Shown: in pieces, positions 44,552 through 52,667 of the stretch
Position numbering within the stretch: the stretch's first letter is position 1
How the letters are laid out: every line of letters starts with the position of its first letter
NCBI GenBank assembly: GCA_035640355.1
Contig: DASQWI010000002.1
Location: 62,001-126,000 of the forward strand
Direction of reading: 5' to 3'
DNA from: Actinomycetota bacterium
Lineage (GTDB): Bacteria > Actinomycetota > UBA4738 > HRBIN12
Length of the DNA stretch: 64,000 nt
Translations under genes and position numbers: made by a program
The notes under the pieces: model-generated
What the model was told of the DNA's origin: nothing
Database searches by the model: none
What the model saw: the letters and a program-made list of their open reading frames with translations, nothing else

Positions 44552-45133
44552 TCAGCTCAGCGAGTACACGAGCACCGCGATGTTGGAGTCGCCGAGCTGG
44601 CCCGCGCTGGTCAGCCGCATCGGGCCTGGCGGCCGGACCGAGAAGGCGGGAACGCCCTCGACCAGGACACCAGCGCCGACCATCATGTGCAGCTCATCGA
44701 CCAAGGCGGAGGCCAGCAGGCCGTTCCACGTCGTCAGGCTGCCGAAGACCAGCAGTGTGCCTCCCTTGCCTCCCTTGGCCTCGGCGATGGCGTCCCGTGC
44801 CTCATCCCGGCGCAGGATCCTGGTGTTCTCACGCCACGGGCCGGTCTCCTCCGCAGTCATGCTGTCGGAGATCACCAGGTGCTCCAGCTCACGATGCCGG
44901 CTCGAGATGGCCCGCTCGACCTCGGGCTGGGCGGGGTTGTCGACCACCTTAGGCCAATAGCTCACGAATTCGCGGTACGTCGTGGCGCCGGAGACCAGGG
45001 TGTCGGCAGCCCGCATGAGCTCGAGGTTGTAGTCACTGAAGGACGTGTCGAACGGCAGCGCCATCACGTCGCCGTCGGGACCGGACGCGTAGCCGTCCAG
45101 CGAGATCAGGTTGCTGACGATTAGCTTGCGCAC
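44552..45133 (-). CDS. Dihydrofolate reductase/RibD C-terminal-fold protein, second copy
   Basis: A 193-residue paralogue of the preceding gene: LIVSNLISLDGYASG, LVSGATTYREFVSYWP and a C-terminal ELHMMVGAGVLVEGVPAF. The GTG at 45133 is preferred to the GTG at 45139, which directly abuts the GGAGG site. Same fold and presumed NAD(P)H dependence; low similarity to its neighbour suggests different substrates, not recent duplication. Confidence 0.82.
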   Translation of the reverse strand: MRKLIVSNLISLDGYASGPDGDVMALPFDTSFSDYNLELMRAADTLVSGATTYREFVSYWPKVVDNPAQPEVERAISSRHRELEHLVISDSMTAEETGPWRENTRILRRDEARDAIAEAKGGKGGTLLVFGSLTTWNGLLASALVDELHMMVGAGVLVEGVPAFSVRPPGPMRLTSAGQLGDSNIAVLVYSLS

Positions 45134-45297
45134 CCTCACCTCCGAGGTATCTCACGCGGCGCCAGAAGTATGACGCCCAACCCTCCAGAGAATCATCTGC
45201 GTCCGATCTGTCGTCCACGACGGTCATGAACGCCTGACCGCCTCGAAGTGTCTACCGCAAGTAGCAACGCCCGACCGCGACACTTCAACCGTCGAAC

Positions 45298-45327
45298 TTG
45301 ACCGAGGACGTCCGCCGAGAGTAGAGA
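45298..45327 (+). promoter_or_regulatory. Candidate sigma-70-type promoter of the ACT-domain gene
   Basis: TTGACC at 45298-45303, an 18-base spacer and TAGAGA at 45322-45327, 29 bases before the ATG at 45357. Only consensus-like hexamers support it. Confidence 0.4.
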
Positions 45328-45356
45328 GAGTTCATCCAATCGGAGGGGGGAGTGCA

Positions 45357-45737
45357 ATGAAGGACCTAACCGTCTCCCTCGAGGACCGACCCGGGACCCT
45401 CGCCGACCTGGGCGAGGCGCTCGGTAAGGCCGGTATCAACATCGAGGGGTTGTGCGTTGTCACCAGCGAGGGGCGTGCGATCGGGCACGTCCTCATCGAG
45501 GACGCTACGGCTGCGCGAACGGCGCTGGAAAGCGCCGGCATAAAGGTCGAGGGCGAGGCCGAGCCGCTCATCTGGGAGACACCACCGGATGCCGTCGACC
45601 GGCCCGGCGCGATGGGCGAGTCGGCCCGTATCGTCGCCAATGCCGGCGTGAACATCCAGCTGCTGTACCTCGCGACCAAGAACCGCGCCGTGTTGATCAC
45701 GAGCGATAACATGAAAGCGGCCCAAGCGCTCGCCTGA
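45357..45737 (+). CDS. Tandem ACT-domain protein
   Basis: A 126-residue protein with two ACT folds: VSLEDRPGTLADLGEALGKAGINIEGL and, shifted, VDRPGAMGESARIVANAGVNIQLLYLA. ACT domains bind amino acids and usually regulate enzymes; stand-alone pairs like this occur widely in actinobacteria with unknown targets. The ATG follows GGAGGGGGGAG. Separate from neighbours by more than 200 bases on both sides, so a single-gene unit. Confidence 0.85.
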   Translation: MKDLTVSLEDRPGTLADLGEALGKAGINIEGLCVVTSEGRAIGHVLIEDATAARTALESAGIKVEGEAEPLIWETPPDAVDRPGAMGESARIVANAGVNIQLLYLATKNRAVLITSDNMKAAQALA

Positions 45738-45958
45738 TTGGGTCTGGCTTCACTGCCGGCCGCCGTACGGTCGGTTAGTGGGGTCGCAATCGCTGGAGGA
45801 ACGGGCATCCGAGGAATGGGGCTCGGATCCCGAGAACCTGTTGGGTTCTTTTCGATTCCAGTGAGCGCCGCCTCGTCCCGCCCTCGGCCCCGGGGAGAAC
45901 TCGGCATTGTCCCGAAGGACCGGCCTCGGATTTATCATCCACTTGCAGGGAGAGCGGA

Positions 45959-46630
45959 GTGAACAAGTTCGTCGCCTTCATGATCGGGTTCGTGCTCGGC
46001 GGCGTGGTCGTCGGGGGGGCGATTTACTTGTCGGACACTCAGGACGATTCTCCTTCCGGGCCGATCGAGCAGACAGAGGTCTCTGGATCTCTACCTGCCG
46101 AAGACTCATCCACTCCCACTTCAAGCGGTACCGGCGATCCGAGCGCGTCCCCGACCGCCACCGTCCCCACTCCGGTGACCGAGGCAGATGAGCTTCGTCT
46201 CGACGGGCTCGGATCGATGACGATCGGAATGCACGTCGACGATGTCGAGCGTGCGACGGGGATGGAAGTCGATGTCTCATCGGACTTTTCCCCTCAGTGT
46301 CGATACGGGCAGTTGGTCGGCGGCCCCAACGACCTTTTCCTGATGTTCAGCCGACGAGAGCTGGTGCGGATCGACATAGGGACCGAGTCGGCGATCCAAA
46401 CAGATACCGAGATTGGAGTGGGGAATCCAATCTCGGAAGTCGAAGACGCCTACGGCGATGAGCTCGAACACGAGCTCCATCCTTACCTGGGTGATCGCGG
46501 CAGCTACCTCATTTTCGATCCCCGACCCGAGGATGGCCTCTTGATCATCTTTGAGACCAACCGACGCAGCGTGACGTCCTTTCGTTCGGGATTCGATGAG
46601 CAGGTTCGTTACATCGAGGGCTGCGCCTAG
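45959..46630 (+). CDS. Membrane-anchored extracytoplasmic protein, unknown
   Basis: A 223-residue protein with an N-terminal membrane anchor (residues 4-24), a Ser/Thr/Pro-rich linker (about 28-75) and a C-terminal globular domain with LRLDGLGSMTIGMHVDDVERATG, a start like those of BLIP/SmpA-type domains, and two Cys (PQCRYG and the last GCA). No firm family assignment. GTG start with GGGAGAG upstream. Monocistronic in appearance. Confidence 0.72.
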   Translation: MNKFVAFMIGFVLGGVVVGGAIYLSDTQDDSPSGPIEQTEVSGSLPAEDSSTPTSSGTGDPSASPTATVPTPVTEADELRLDGLGSMTIGMHVDDVERATGMEVDVSSDFSPQCRYGQLVGGPNDLFLMFSRRELVRIDIGTESAIQTDTEIGVGNPISEVEDAYGDELEHELHPYLGDRGSYLIFDPRPEDGLLIIFETNRRSVTSFRSGFDEQVRYIEGCA

Positions 46631-46889
46631 ACTCCTCGTTTCACGCCCGGAAGACGTGGTCGGGGTGGTGGAGACCCTCGCTGCGAGCCTCCGCACCCTC
46701 TCTCGCCTTGGTGGGCATCGTGTCGAGACCGCTGCCGTCCTTGTAACGCTCAAACCACCAGGGCCACCAGAGACGTGGCCGGCGCGCCGAGTTCCCTGGA
46801 TTCCATCGACCGACGCCTCGTCCGGCCGTTCCGTCAATTTTGGTCAACGTGAATGCCGCGGCCGGTCTCCCTGGCAATAATCGCGAGGC

Positions 46890-46928
46890 AACGAGGCAGC
46901 GGCCGCCGCGAGTACGCGGCCTTTCGTT
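46890..46928 (+). terminator. Hairpin in the 334-base gap before the BenE-like gene
   Basis: GGCCGC (46901-46906) pairs with GCGGCC (46916-46921), flanked by AACGA/TCGTT that extends the stem after a small internal loop, and followed by a T-rich tract. It could terminate transcription from 45.96 kb. The rest of 46631-46964 holds no gene I can support: open frames there have shadow-like composition. Confidence 0.4.
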
Positions 46929-46964
46929 GTCTTCCGACTCCCGTACGCGTTGCCGGGGAGGGTC

Positions 46965-48269
46965 ATGGCGGAGAGATTGGGGGAGCTGCGGCGATCGCTG
47001 CCGGCGTTGATCGCTTCGATCCCCGTCTTCATCGTCTTCTTCGCGGTGCTGGGGATCGTCCTGACGGCGGCGGGTCCTGAGGGACTCGACCTGACGGACG
47101 CCCAGACGAGCGGCTGGATTGCGGTGCTCTACGGGCTCCCCACGCTCATCGCGCTCGCCCTGACGGTCCGTTTGCAACAGCCCCTGCTCATCACCGGGAA
47201 CATCTTCGCGATCATCTTCTTCGTGTCCCTCGGGGACACTCTCAGCTTCGCCGATCTGGCCGGCGCCTCAATGCTGGCGGGCGCGATCGTGTTGGTGGCG
47301 GCAGTGTTCGGGCTCACCCGTCGGATCGCGGCCTGGATCCCCGCACCCATCGTGTACGGCCTGATCGCCGGCGCGGTGATGCCCTTCGTCGTGAACGTGT
47401 TCACTTTCCTGAGCACCTCGCACGATGGCAACCGCCTCCCGTACGAGGTGCCGCTCATGGTGGGCAGCGCGCTGTTCGCGTACCTCCTGAGCCAACGCGT
47501 GCTCGGCACGCGTGTCCCACCGATTCTGCCGGCATTCCTCGCCGGGCTCGTGGTGGCGGCGGTTACCGGCCAACTCGGCGCCTTCCCGAGCTCGTTCACG
47601 CTGCCGAGCCTCGAGCTCGCACCCCCGTCGTTTTCGCTCAGCGCCATCGTTACCGCAACGCCGGTGCTCGTCGCGCTGCTAACGGTGCAGTCGAACATCC
47701 CCTCACTTATCTACATGCGGACGCAGGGCTTCACTCCCCCAGAGCGTGCGATCGACATCGTGAGCGGGGCCGGAACGATCGTCGGCTCGCTCTTCGGTCC
47801 CATAGCGGTCTCGCTGGCGCTCCCGCCAGTGCTGCTAACGGCCGGACCAGGGGCCGGTCTGCCGGCGATCCGCTACCGGGCCGTCTACCTACCGGTTGTT
47901 GCGGGCCTGTTGATCGCGTTCTTTGCCGGCACGGCCGCTGACCTCGCGGTGCTGGTGCCGTCGACATTGCTACTCACGATGGCCGGGTTGGCCCTGATCG
48001 GAGCCCTCGTGAGCGCGCTGAGAGAGATCACGCGCGGTCCGTTGGTCCTGGGCCCGATCCTCGCGTTCGCGATCGCGCTCTCGAACCTGACGCTCGCCGG
48101 ATTGGGACCGTTCTTCTGGTCCCTCGTCCTCGGCGCCAGCATATCCCTACTGGTCGAACGGGACGGCTGTAGGCGGCTGCAGGTCGAGGCGGACTCCAAG
48201 GGACCGGTGGATCGGGCCGCGACGCCGAGAATTGATGGGAGCCTCGACTGCCAGGTCACCAAGCTATGA
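46965..48269 (+). CDS. BenE-like (benzoate/H+ symporter family) membrane transporter
   Basis: A 434-residue protein with about 12 membrane helices of the BenE/NCS2 type: IAVLYGLPTLIALALTVRLQQPLLITGN, IYMRTQGFTPPERAIDIVSGAGTIVGSLFGPI and VYLPVVAGLLIAFFAGTAADL. BenE proteins import aromatic acids such as benzoate by proton symport; the substrate here is not proven. ATG 46965 has GGGGAGGG upstream. A roughly 30-residue polar C-terminal tail is unusual. It is the last chromosomal gene before element B. Confidence 0.85.
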   Translation: MAERLGELRRSLPALIASIPVFIVFFAVLGIVLTAAGPEGLDLTDAQTSGWIAVLYGLPTLIALALTVRLQQPLLITGNIFAIIFFVSLGDTLSFADLAGASMLAGAIVLVAAVFGLTRRIAAWIPAPIVYGLIAGAVMPFVVNVFTFLSTSHDGNRLPYEVPLMVGSALFAYLLSQRVLGTRVPPILPAFLAGLVVAAVTGQLGAFPSSFTLPSLELAPPSFSLSAIVTATPVLVALLTVQSNIPSLIYMRTQGFTPPERAIDIVSGAGTIVGSLFGPIAVSLALPPVLLTAGPGAGLPAIRYRAVYLPVVAGLLIAFFAGTAADLAVLVPSTLLLTMAGLALIGALVSALREITRGPLVLGPILAFAIALSNLTLAGLGPFFWSLVLGASISLLVERDGCRRLQVEADSKGPVDRAATPRIDGSLDCQVTKL

Positions 48270-48526
48270 GGCGTCCGTTCACATCAGTCCCTCCAGGAAG
48301 ATGATCGGAGTTCTTCGCATCCATCGATTGGAGGTGACGAATGTGTCGCTGCGTTGGACCCCTGAATGGCTCAGATCCTTTCAGCGAGACGGTCGCGCAA
48401 AATGCTCATGCCCGCGTGCACGGAGTCGCACAAGAGGTCGATCGATCCCTTGATATACACGTCCTTCTGCGTTCAGGAAGAGGTCAGCCACCGGCGAAAA
48501 GGTGGGTTGACCTGCGGCTTTGCTCG

Positions 48527-48572
48527 TGGGCGCTAGAGGATTCGAACCTCTGGCCTCTTCCGCGTCAAGGAA
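48527..48572 (-). repeat. attL of element B: displaced 3' half of tRNA-Val (anticodon GAC)
   Basis: On the minus strand this reads as the 3' half of a tRNA: anticodon loop TTGACGC (GAC, Val), 3' anticodon stem GGAAG, five-base variable loop, T-arm AGAGG/TTCGAAT/CCTCT, acceptor 3' strand AGCGCCC and discriminator A, without an encoded CCA. The 5' half is absent: the matching anticodon stem breaks after four of five pairs. The structure mirrors attL of element A, so the intact tRNA-Val(GAC) should lie at the right end beyond the window. Confidence 0.85.
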
Positions 48573-48599
48573 CGGCAGGCATGACGACCGCCATGCCGC

Positions 48600-48621
48600 T
48601 GACCTGCGGATCCATCGAATG
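48600..48621 (+). promoter_or_regulatory. Conserved att-flanking motif of element B (TGACCTGCGGATC type)
   Basis: Matches 20 of 22 bases of the motif at 23785 and has the same 36-base distance from the anticodon. Another TGACCTGCGG lies on the other side of the tRNA fragment at 48508-48517. A tandem GTGCCCAACG motif follows near 48690-48710. Probably recombinase or excisionase sites. Confidence 0.55.
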
Positions 48622-48764
48622 CGCTGGTCAGAGGACGTGACAGGTGAACCCGTTGGAACGTCGGAAACGGGTGAAACGGATGTGATGTGCCCAACGCGTG
48701 CCCAACGGCTGAGGCGCCAACGGGTGGGCGTATCGTTCGCCTCACCAGGCTTGAAGGGAGGCGG

Positions 48765-49178
48765 ATGGTGAAGGAACCCAAGGATGAGGCCGCCATCTGG
48801 GAGCTCTACGAGAAGGAGATCCGGGCAGCACTCCTCGAGGAATCTCCATCCTGGAGCGCGCGTGAAGCGGTCAACATGCGTCTAGCAGAAACCTACGCGC
48901 AACTCGAGCCGTACCTCGAAGCACAGAGGACGCTCGCCATCCATGAGGGCTACCAGCAGGCTCTCAGCAGGGACACCCGGTCGCGCGGACTCTTTGATGC
49001 GGACGAGCCGTTGGCCGTCGAATTGAAGAAGGTCCGCGAGGAGATAACCGAGCAGCGCGACAAGATCGCTGATCTCGAGGAGCAGTTCAGGGACAAGCTA
49101 CAACGTGTCCAAATGCTTCGGGCGCTGCGCGAGAGTCTACCCACCGCCGAGAACGGCGCCGATCGGGAACCGCCCTAG
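48765..49178 (+). CDS. Coiled-coil protein at the left end of element B
   Basis: A 137-residue charged helical protein, with a long C-terminal coiled coil (VELKKVREEITEQRDKIADL and onward). No family recognised. ATG 48765 has GGGAGG upstream. It is the first gene inside attL and is followed after five bases by the zinc-ribbon-like gene. Element A lacks it. Confidence 0.65.
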   Translation: MVKEPKDEAAIWELYEKEIRAALLEESPSWSAREAVNMRLAETYAQLEPYLEAQRTLAIHEGYQQALSRDTRSRGLFDADEPLAVELKKVREEITEQRDKIADLEEQFRDKLQRVQMLRALRESLPTAENGADREPP

Positions 49179-49183
49179 AGAGG

Positions 49184-49495
49184 ATGCCCGAGCGGGAACG
49201 CCACATCCTTGAGCGAGCGGTCCGAATCGTTGCAGAGCAGGCCGCGAAGGCGGACGCACTCGTCGACGAGGCGATCGCTACCGGCCTCGATGGGTCACAC
49301 CCCGTCACCCTCCAAGCGAAGATGCTCCGCCTCGAACTACTGAACGTAAAAGCTGGCCTCGACCGCGAACTAGGCCGGCTCGTACTTCATTGCTCCGACT
49401 GCGGGCGCACGGTTCACTGGGTCACGGGCTTGGGGAACGCTCCCGGTCACTGGGCTCACCGCGAACCAGCGCCGCATGGCGAACCCAACCTGTAG
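49184..49495 (+). CDS. Small protein with a CxxC pair and HWAHREPAPHG tail
   Basis: A 103-residue protein: an N-terminal helical region (HILERAVRIVAEQAAKADALVDEAI), then HCSDCGRTVHW and the C-terminal HWAHREPAPHG, a Cys/His arrangement that could bind zinc. Function unknown. A decayed copy of its end is recognisable in element A at 24181-24278, so it belongs to the family backbone at the left end. Confidence 0.65.
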   Translation: MPERERHILERAVRIVAEQAAKADALVDEAIATGLDGSHPVTLQAKMLRLELLNVKAGLDRELGRLVLHCSDCGRTVHWVTGLGNAPGHWAHREPAPHGEPNL

Positions 49496-49505
49496 CTCGC
49501 TTCGC

Positions 49506-49991
49506 TCAAACTGGAAGTCCGTGCTTCGTAAGAACTCTCTCCCAAGCCGCTAATGCGCGCGCTCCGACATCGGAGAGCCTCTCCCACCGACCGTTCACCT
49601 CGATCATGAACACGTCAACCGGCCCGCCTCGGAGCGTGAAGGGAGGATTACCTCTCAATCCGGCACCGCCGCGCTGTGCGCCTGTATCAATAGTCTCAGT
49701 CTGGACCGATGTTCGACGCCGTTCGACGTGCTTCAGGCCATTGCACACGTCCCACACGAGTTGCACCGGGTGAGCAGGGTCACCGCGGCATTCTGTCTTC
49801 ATCTCACCGGCGGCTGCCCCGGCCGCTGGTCGGTCATCCTTCTCGAGCCATTCCCGCAGCGGGGCGGCCGTGCAGACGAAGTTGATGGCGTCATCTGACG
49901 TCGCGGTTTTCGCTTCCTGAAGTCGCTGTAGATCTCGTCGAGCTTTGTCGAGCAGGTTCTTGTACGTCCAGCCTAGAAAGGCGGCAATCAT
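49506..49991 (-). CDS. Hypothetical protein, cargo of element B
   Basis: A 161-residue soluble protein with no recognised domain. The first half is helical with a FVCTAAPLREWLEKDD segment and LVWDVCNGLKHVERRR, a His near a helix end reminiscent of HEPN-like folds but without a convincing R-x4-6-H motif. The last part has beta-rich FTLRGGPVDVFMIEVNGRWERL. The ATG is at 49991. Slightly lower GC than its neighbours. Confidence 0.55.
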   Translation of the reverse strand: MIAAFLGWTYKNLLDKARRDLQRLQEAKTATSDDAINFVCTAAPLREWLEKDDRPAAGAAAGEMKTECRGDPAHPVQLVWDVCNGLKHVERRRTSVQTETIDTGAQRGGAGLRGNPPFTLRGGPVDVFMIEVNGRWERLSDVGARALAAWERVLTKHGLPV

Positions 49992-50049
49992 CTGGTCAGC
50001 TTAGACAGGGCCCACACCGACATAGGCGATGCAGGGTTCGGGGCCCGGG

Positions 50050-51258
50050 CTACTCTTGGCGAATGATCTGTGGATCGATCACGATCGAGTCGGGGAGGAA
50101 CGCGCGCATTCGATGCTTCGCGACGACGAGTCCGCCTTCTTGCGTGCGCTCCAGCAAATCCAACTCGATGAGTCGTCGCGCGTCGCGCCGAACGGTCTTC
50201 TCTGTCATGCGCGCGTACGTCTCCCCAAGCTCGGGCGAGAGATCGGGCAACTCGGACAACCGGAAGGCTGTCCCCTCCTGATACCTCGACATCGCGAGAA
50301 CAACCTTCGCGAGTCGATGACCGAGCTCGCTAGGCAACGAGTCGACAACTTCGTAGATGTAGTTTTCCCACGCCACATCGAGCTGCGCCTCTTGGATGCG
50401 AGCGATCTGGGCGCGCAGTCCGTCGACGAACCCCTCCGTCGCGTACTCGATGAACTCGACGAGGTCGCCGCCATTGCGACTGACGCCCGCGAGCCGTTGG
50501 TAGTACCGCGAGCGTGTGAGGTTGTAGTGATTCGAGAGCAGATGCGCCGCCGGGAATGGCACTCCGTTGGAGAGGAGAATCTGGAACTCGAGGAGGCGGC
50601 CGGTCCTGCCGTTGCCGTCCCCGAAGGGGTGGATCAACTCGAAGTAGAGGTGGGCGCAGATCGCCTTGAGGATCACATACGTAAGGTGGACGTCCGGCTG
50701 ATCTTCGGGGGGAGCGAACTCATCCCGGAGCCAGTCGAGCATCCGGCGCATGAGGTAGTCGAGGTCCTCCGCGGGCGCGCCTCGGTACGGTCCGGCGATG
50801 ACCGAGTGCATCCGAAGCTCACCCGGAACGACCTCTGGCGGGAGCTCAAGGCCCTTAAGAACCACCCGGTTCCACTCGCTGATCGTCTCGAGAGTTGGAT
50901 CGCTTGGCCCGTTGACTTTGAGATCGTCGGCGATCGAGTTGAACGCCCCGATCATGTTCTGGACCTCCACCTCGAGGTACTCCTGGGACCGTGGAAGGTC
51001 GAGGTCCCCCGTCTCGACGATCGCTCGGACCTGCTCCTCCGTAAGAGTGTTGCCTTCGATCGAGGTGGTCGCCCATGCACCCTTCGCGAGGTAGACACGA
51101 TGGAGCTCCTCGGCGACTGCCGGTCGCAGCGGCACGCCGCGGATGTGCTCGACTTTGCTAGTCGCCTCCCCGAGCAGCATCCATAGCCGACCCCCGGCCG
51201 ACCGGATGTCGACCTTGAACTTCAACCACGGATGTGACGTCTCATACGCTCTGGGCAC
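50050..51258 (-). CDS. Fic domain protein (AMPylase-type) with N-terminal inhibitory motif
   Basis: A 402-residue class II Fic protein. The N-terminal DUF4172-like region contains ATTSIEGNTLT, matching the (S/T)xxxE(G/N) inhibitory helix. The Fic core has IHPFGDGNGRTGRLLEF with the catalytic His and phosphate-binding loop, and a C-terminal winged HTH (YARMTEKTVRRDARRLIELDLL). It would transfer AMP or another nucleotide part to a target protein and is held in check by its own Glu. GTG 51258 has GGAGAAGG seven bases upstream; a longer start at 51297 lacks a ribosome-binding site. Probable cargo; may act as an intrinsic toxin-antitoxin or defence factor. Confidence 0.88.
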   Translation of the reverse strand: MPRAYETSHPWLKFKVDIRSAGGRLWMLLGEATSKVEHIRGVPLRPAVAEELHRVYLAKGAWATTSIEGNTLTEEQVRAIVETGDLDLPRSQEYLEVEVQNMIGAFNSIADDLKVNGPSDPTLETISEWNRVVLKGLELPPEVVPGELRMHSVIAGPYRGAPAEDLDYLMRRMLDWLRDEFAPPEDQPDVHLTYVILKAICAHLYFELIHPFGDGNGRTGRLLEFQILLSNGVPFPAAHLLSNHYNLTRSRYYQRLAGVSRNGGDLVEFIEYATEGFVDGLRAQIARIQEAQLDVAWENYIYEVVDSLPSELGHRLAKVVLAMSRYQEGTAFRLSELPDLSPELGETYARMTEKTVRRDARRLIELDLLERTQEGGLVVAKHRMRAFLPDSIVIDPQIIRQE

Positions 51259-51452
51259 TGAATCACCTTCTCCTGTCCCGGCACCTGTCCTGGTCATAGC
51301 TATGCTGACCAGGCATTATGCTCGATATCGGCCTCGCTTGGGTCGCTCTTGAGTCGGATTCTGCCGCATTCCGTGTCCCCAGCATAGAGCCTGTGTGTCC
51401 TACGACCGGATGCGGGTCAGTTCCCCCGTGCTCGGTTCGAAGGAACTCCTGG

Positions 51453-51477
51453 AGGGGCGGCGCACGACGCCGCCCCT
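51453..51477. terminator. Strong GC-rich hairpin after the DUF4236-TPR gene
   Basis: AGGGGCGGCG and CGCCGCCCCT form a perfect ten-base-pair stem with a CACGA loop, 41 bases after the stop of the minus-strand DUF4236 gene. No T-run follows on either strand, so termination would rely on the stem or Rho. Confidence 0.5.
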
Positions 51478-51518
51478 AACTCGTCGGATGGGTGGCCGAA
51501 GCTGACCGGCGCGGCTTG

Positions 51519-52577
51519 TTAAGGCGGAGGAGGAAGCTCCATCTCTGCCGGCTGCGCAACCCCCAACCGCTCGGCAACATCCATGAAGCGTGAGTCCTCG
51601 GCGTAGATCCGCTCGAGATCCTTCTTCGCCATCGCCTTCTTCCGACTCGCTTCGTACGCCAGCGCGCGGACGTACCGGGCGGCTCGGAGAAGTTCGGGCG
51701 GTCGTTTCGTGCTCCTGAGCGCCTCCTTGGCGGCGGCGATCGCGGAGTCCAGCAGTCTGAGCTCGTACAAAGCGTTTGCGCGCAGCGCCACGAGCTCACA
51801 CGTGGCGTCGTCCTGGTTGGAGAAGCCCTCGCTGACGCGAACAACCTCGTTCCAGGCCGACTCGCCGGTGTACAGCTCGGCGAGGGACAAGGCGAAGATC
51901 GGATCGGGGGCGACGGACCCAAGCGACTCAAGGAGTTCGATCGCATTTCTCGTGTCTCCGGTCTCCTGGTAGAGCTCCGCGAGCATCAGGGCCGCGCCGA
52001 CCGGACTGATGGGGAGCTCCGCCACAACGCTCGATGTGACTTGTATCCGAGTCATCCCCGTGACGCCGTACTTGACCATGAGCGGATCGGGAAGCCCCAC
52101 GGACGACGCGACGACGTCCTCAAGCGGATCGATCGCGTCTTTGTACCGCTCGAGCGCGATGAGCGACATGGCCGCGAAATACTCCTCGCCGACGTGCCGC
52201 TCGCTCGCGTCTCGAGCTCGGACGTCCTGGAGTAACCGGACGGCCTCTTCGTGGCGCCCTTGCATGTACGCCGTGACGCCCTGAACGAACAGCTTCTCCT
52301 CTTTTGGTGCGAGGAGGCCAGCCTTCGGGAACATTTGAACGGGAGGCGCGACCGTGCGAGATGAGCTGGAGCGAGCACGTGACGAGGTGCCCGCCCGTGA
52401 GTCCTTCCGGTAGTAGAGGCCCGTGCCAGGAATCCCGGCGGTCTTGGTGGTTCGACCCGACGAATGGACCGAGTAGCGGAGACCGGGGACGCCGGCCGAG
52501 ACCCCGACCCCTGTCTTCGAGAGATTGAGACGTACGCCCTTACCGAGCCTCACTGACTTGTACAGGCGGAACCCCAT
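51519..52577 (-). CDS. DUF4236 plus TPR-repeat protein
   Basis: A 352-residue protein. Residues 1-57 are DUF4236 (MGFRLYKSVRLGKGVRLNLSKTG, then GVPGLRYSVHSSGR and GIPGTGLYYRK), a small glycine-rich beta domain often at the N-terminus of phage and bacterial surface or defence proteins. A Ser/Arg linker and about 230 residues of tetratricopeptide-like helices follow (GVTAYMQGRHEEAVRLL, MLAELYQETGDTRNAIELL). Likely a protein-binding scaffold. It lies between integrase and Fic, all minus strand. Confidence 0.78.
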   Translation of the reverse strand: MGFRLYKSVRLGKGVRLNLSKTGVGVSAGVPGLRYSVHSSGRTTKTAGIPGTGLYYRKDSRAGTSSRARSSSSRTVAPPVQMFPKAGLLAPKEEKLFVQGVTAYMQGRHEEAVRLLQDVRARDASERHVGEEYFAAMSLIALERYKDAIDPLEDVVASSVGLPDPLMVKYGVTGMTRIQVTSSVVAELPISPVGAALMLAELYQETGDTRNAIELLESLGSVAPDPIFALSLAELYTGESAWNEVVRVSEGFSNQDDATCELVALRANALYELRLLDSAIAAAKEALRSTKRPPELLRAARYVRALAYEASRKKAMAKKDLERIYAEDSRFMDVAERLGVAQPAEMELPPPP

Positions 52578-52667
52578 AGGAGATCCCTTTCCGTAGCTCG
52601 CGCCCTTGTACGGCGTTCGGGGAGACCAGTCAAACCGGCGGCTCCGACCACCCCACAGGACCGGAAG

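Noticed and set aside
46277-46837. Minus-strand open frame over the end of the 45.96 kb gene and the following gap
   Set aside because: It is antisense to a gene with anchor, linker and globular domain, has no start signal and no recognisable domain.
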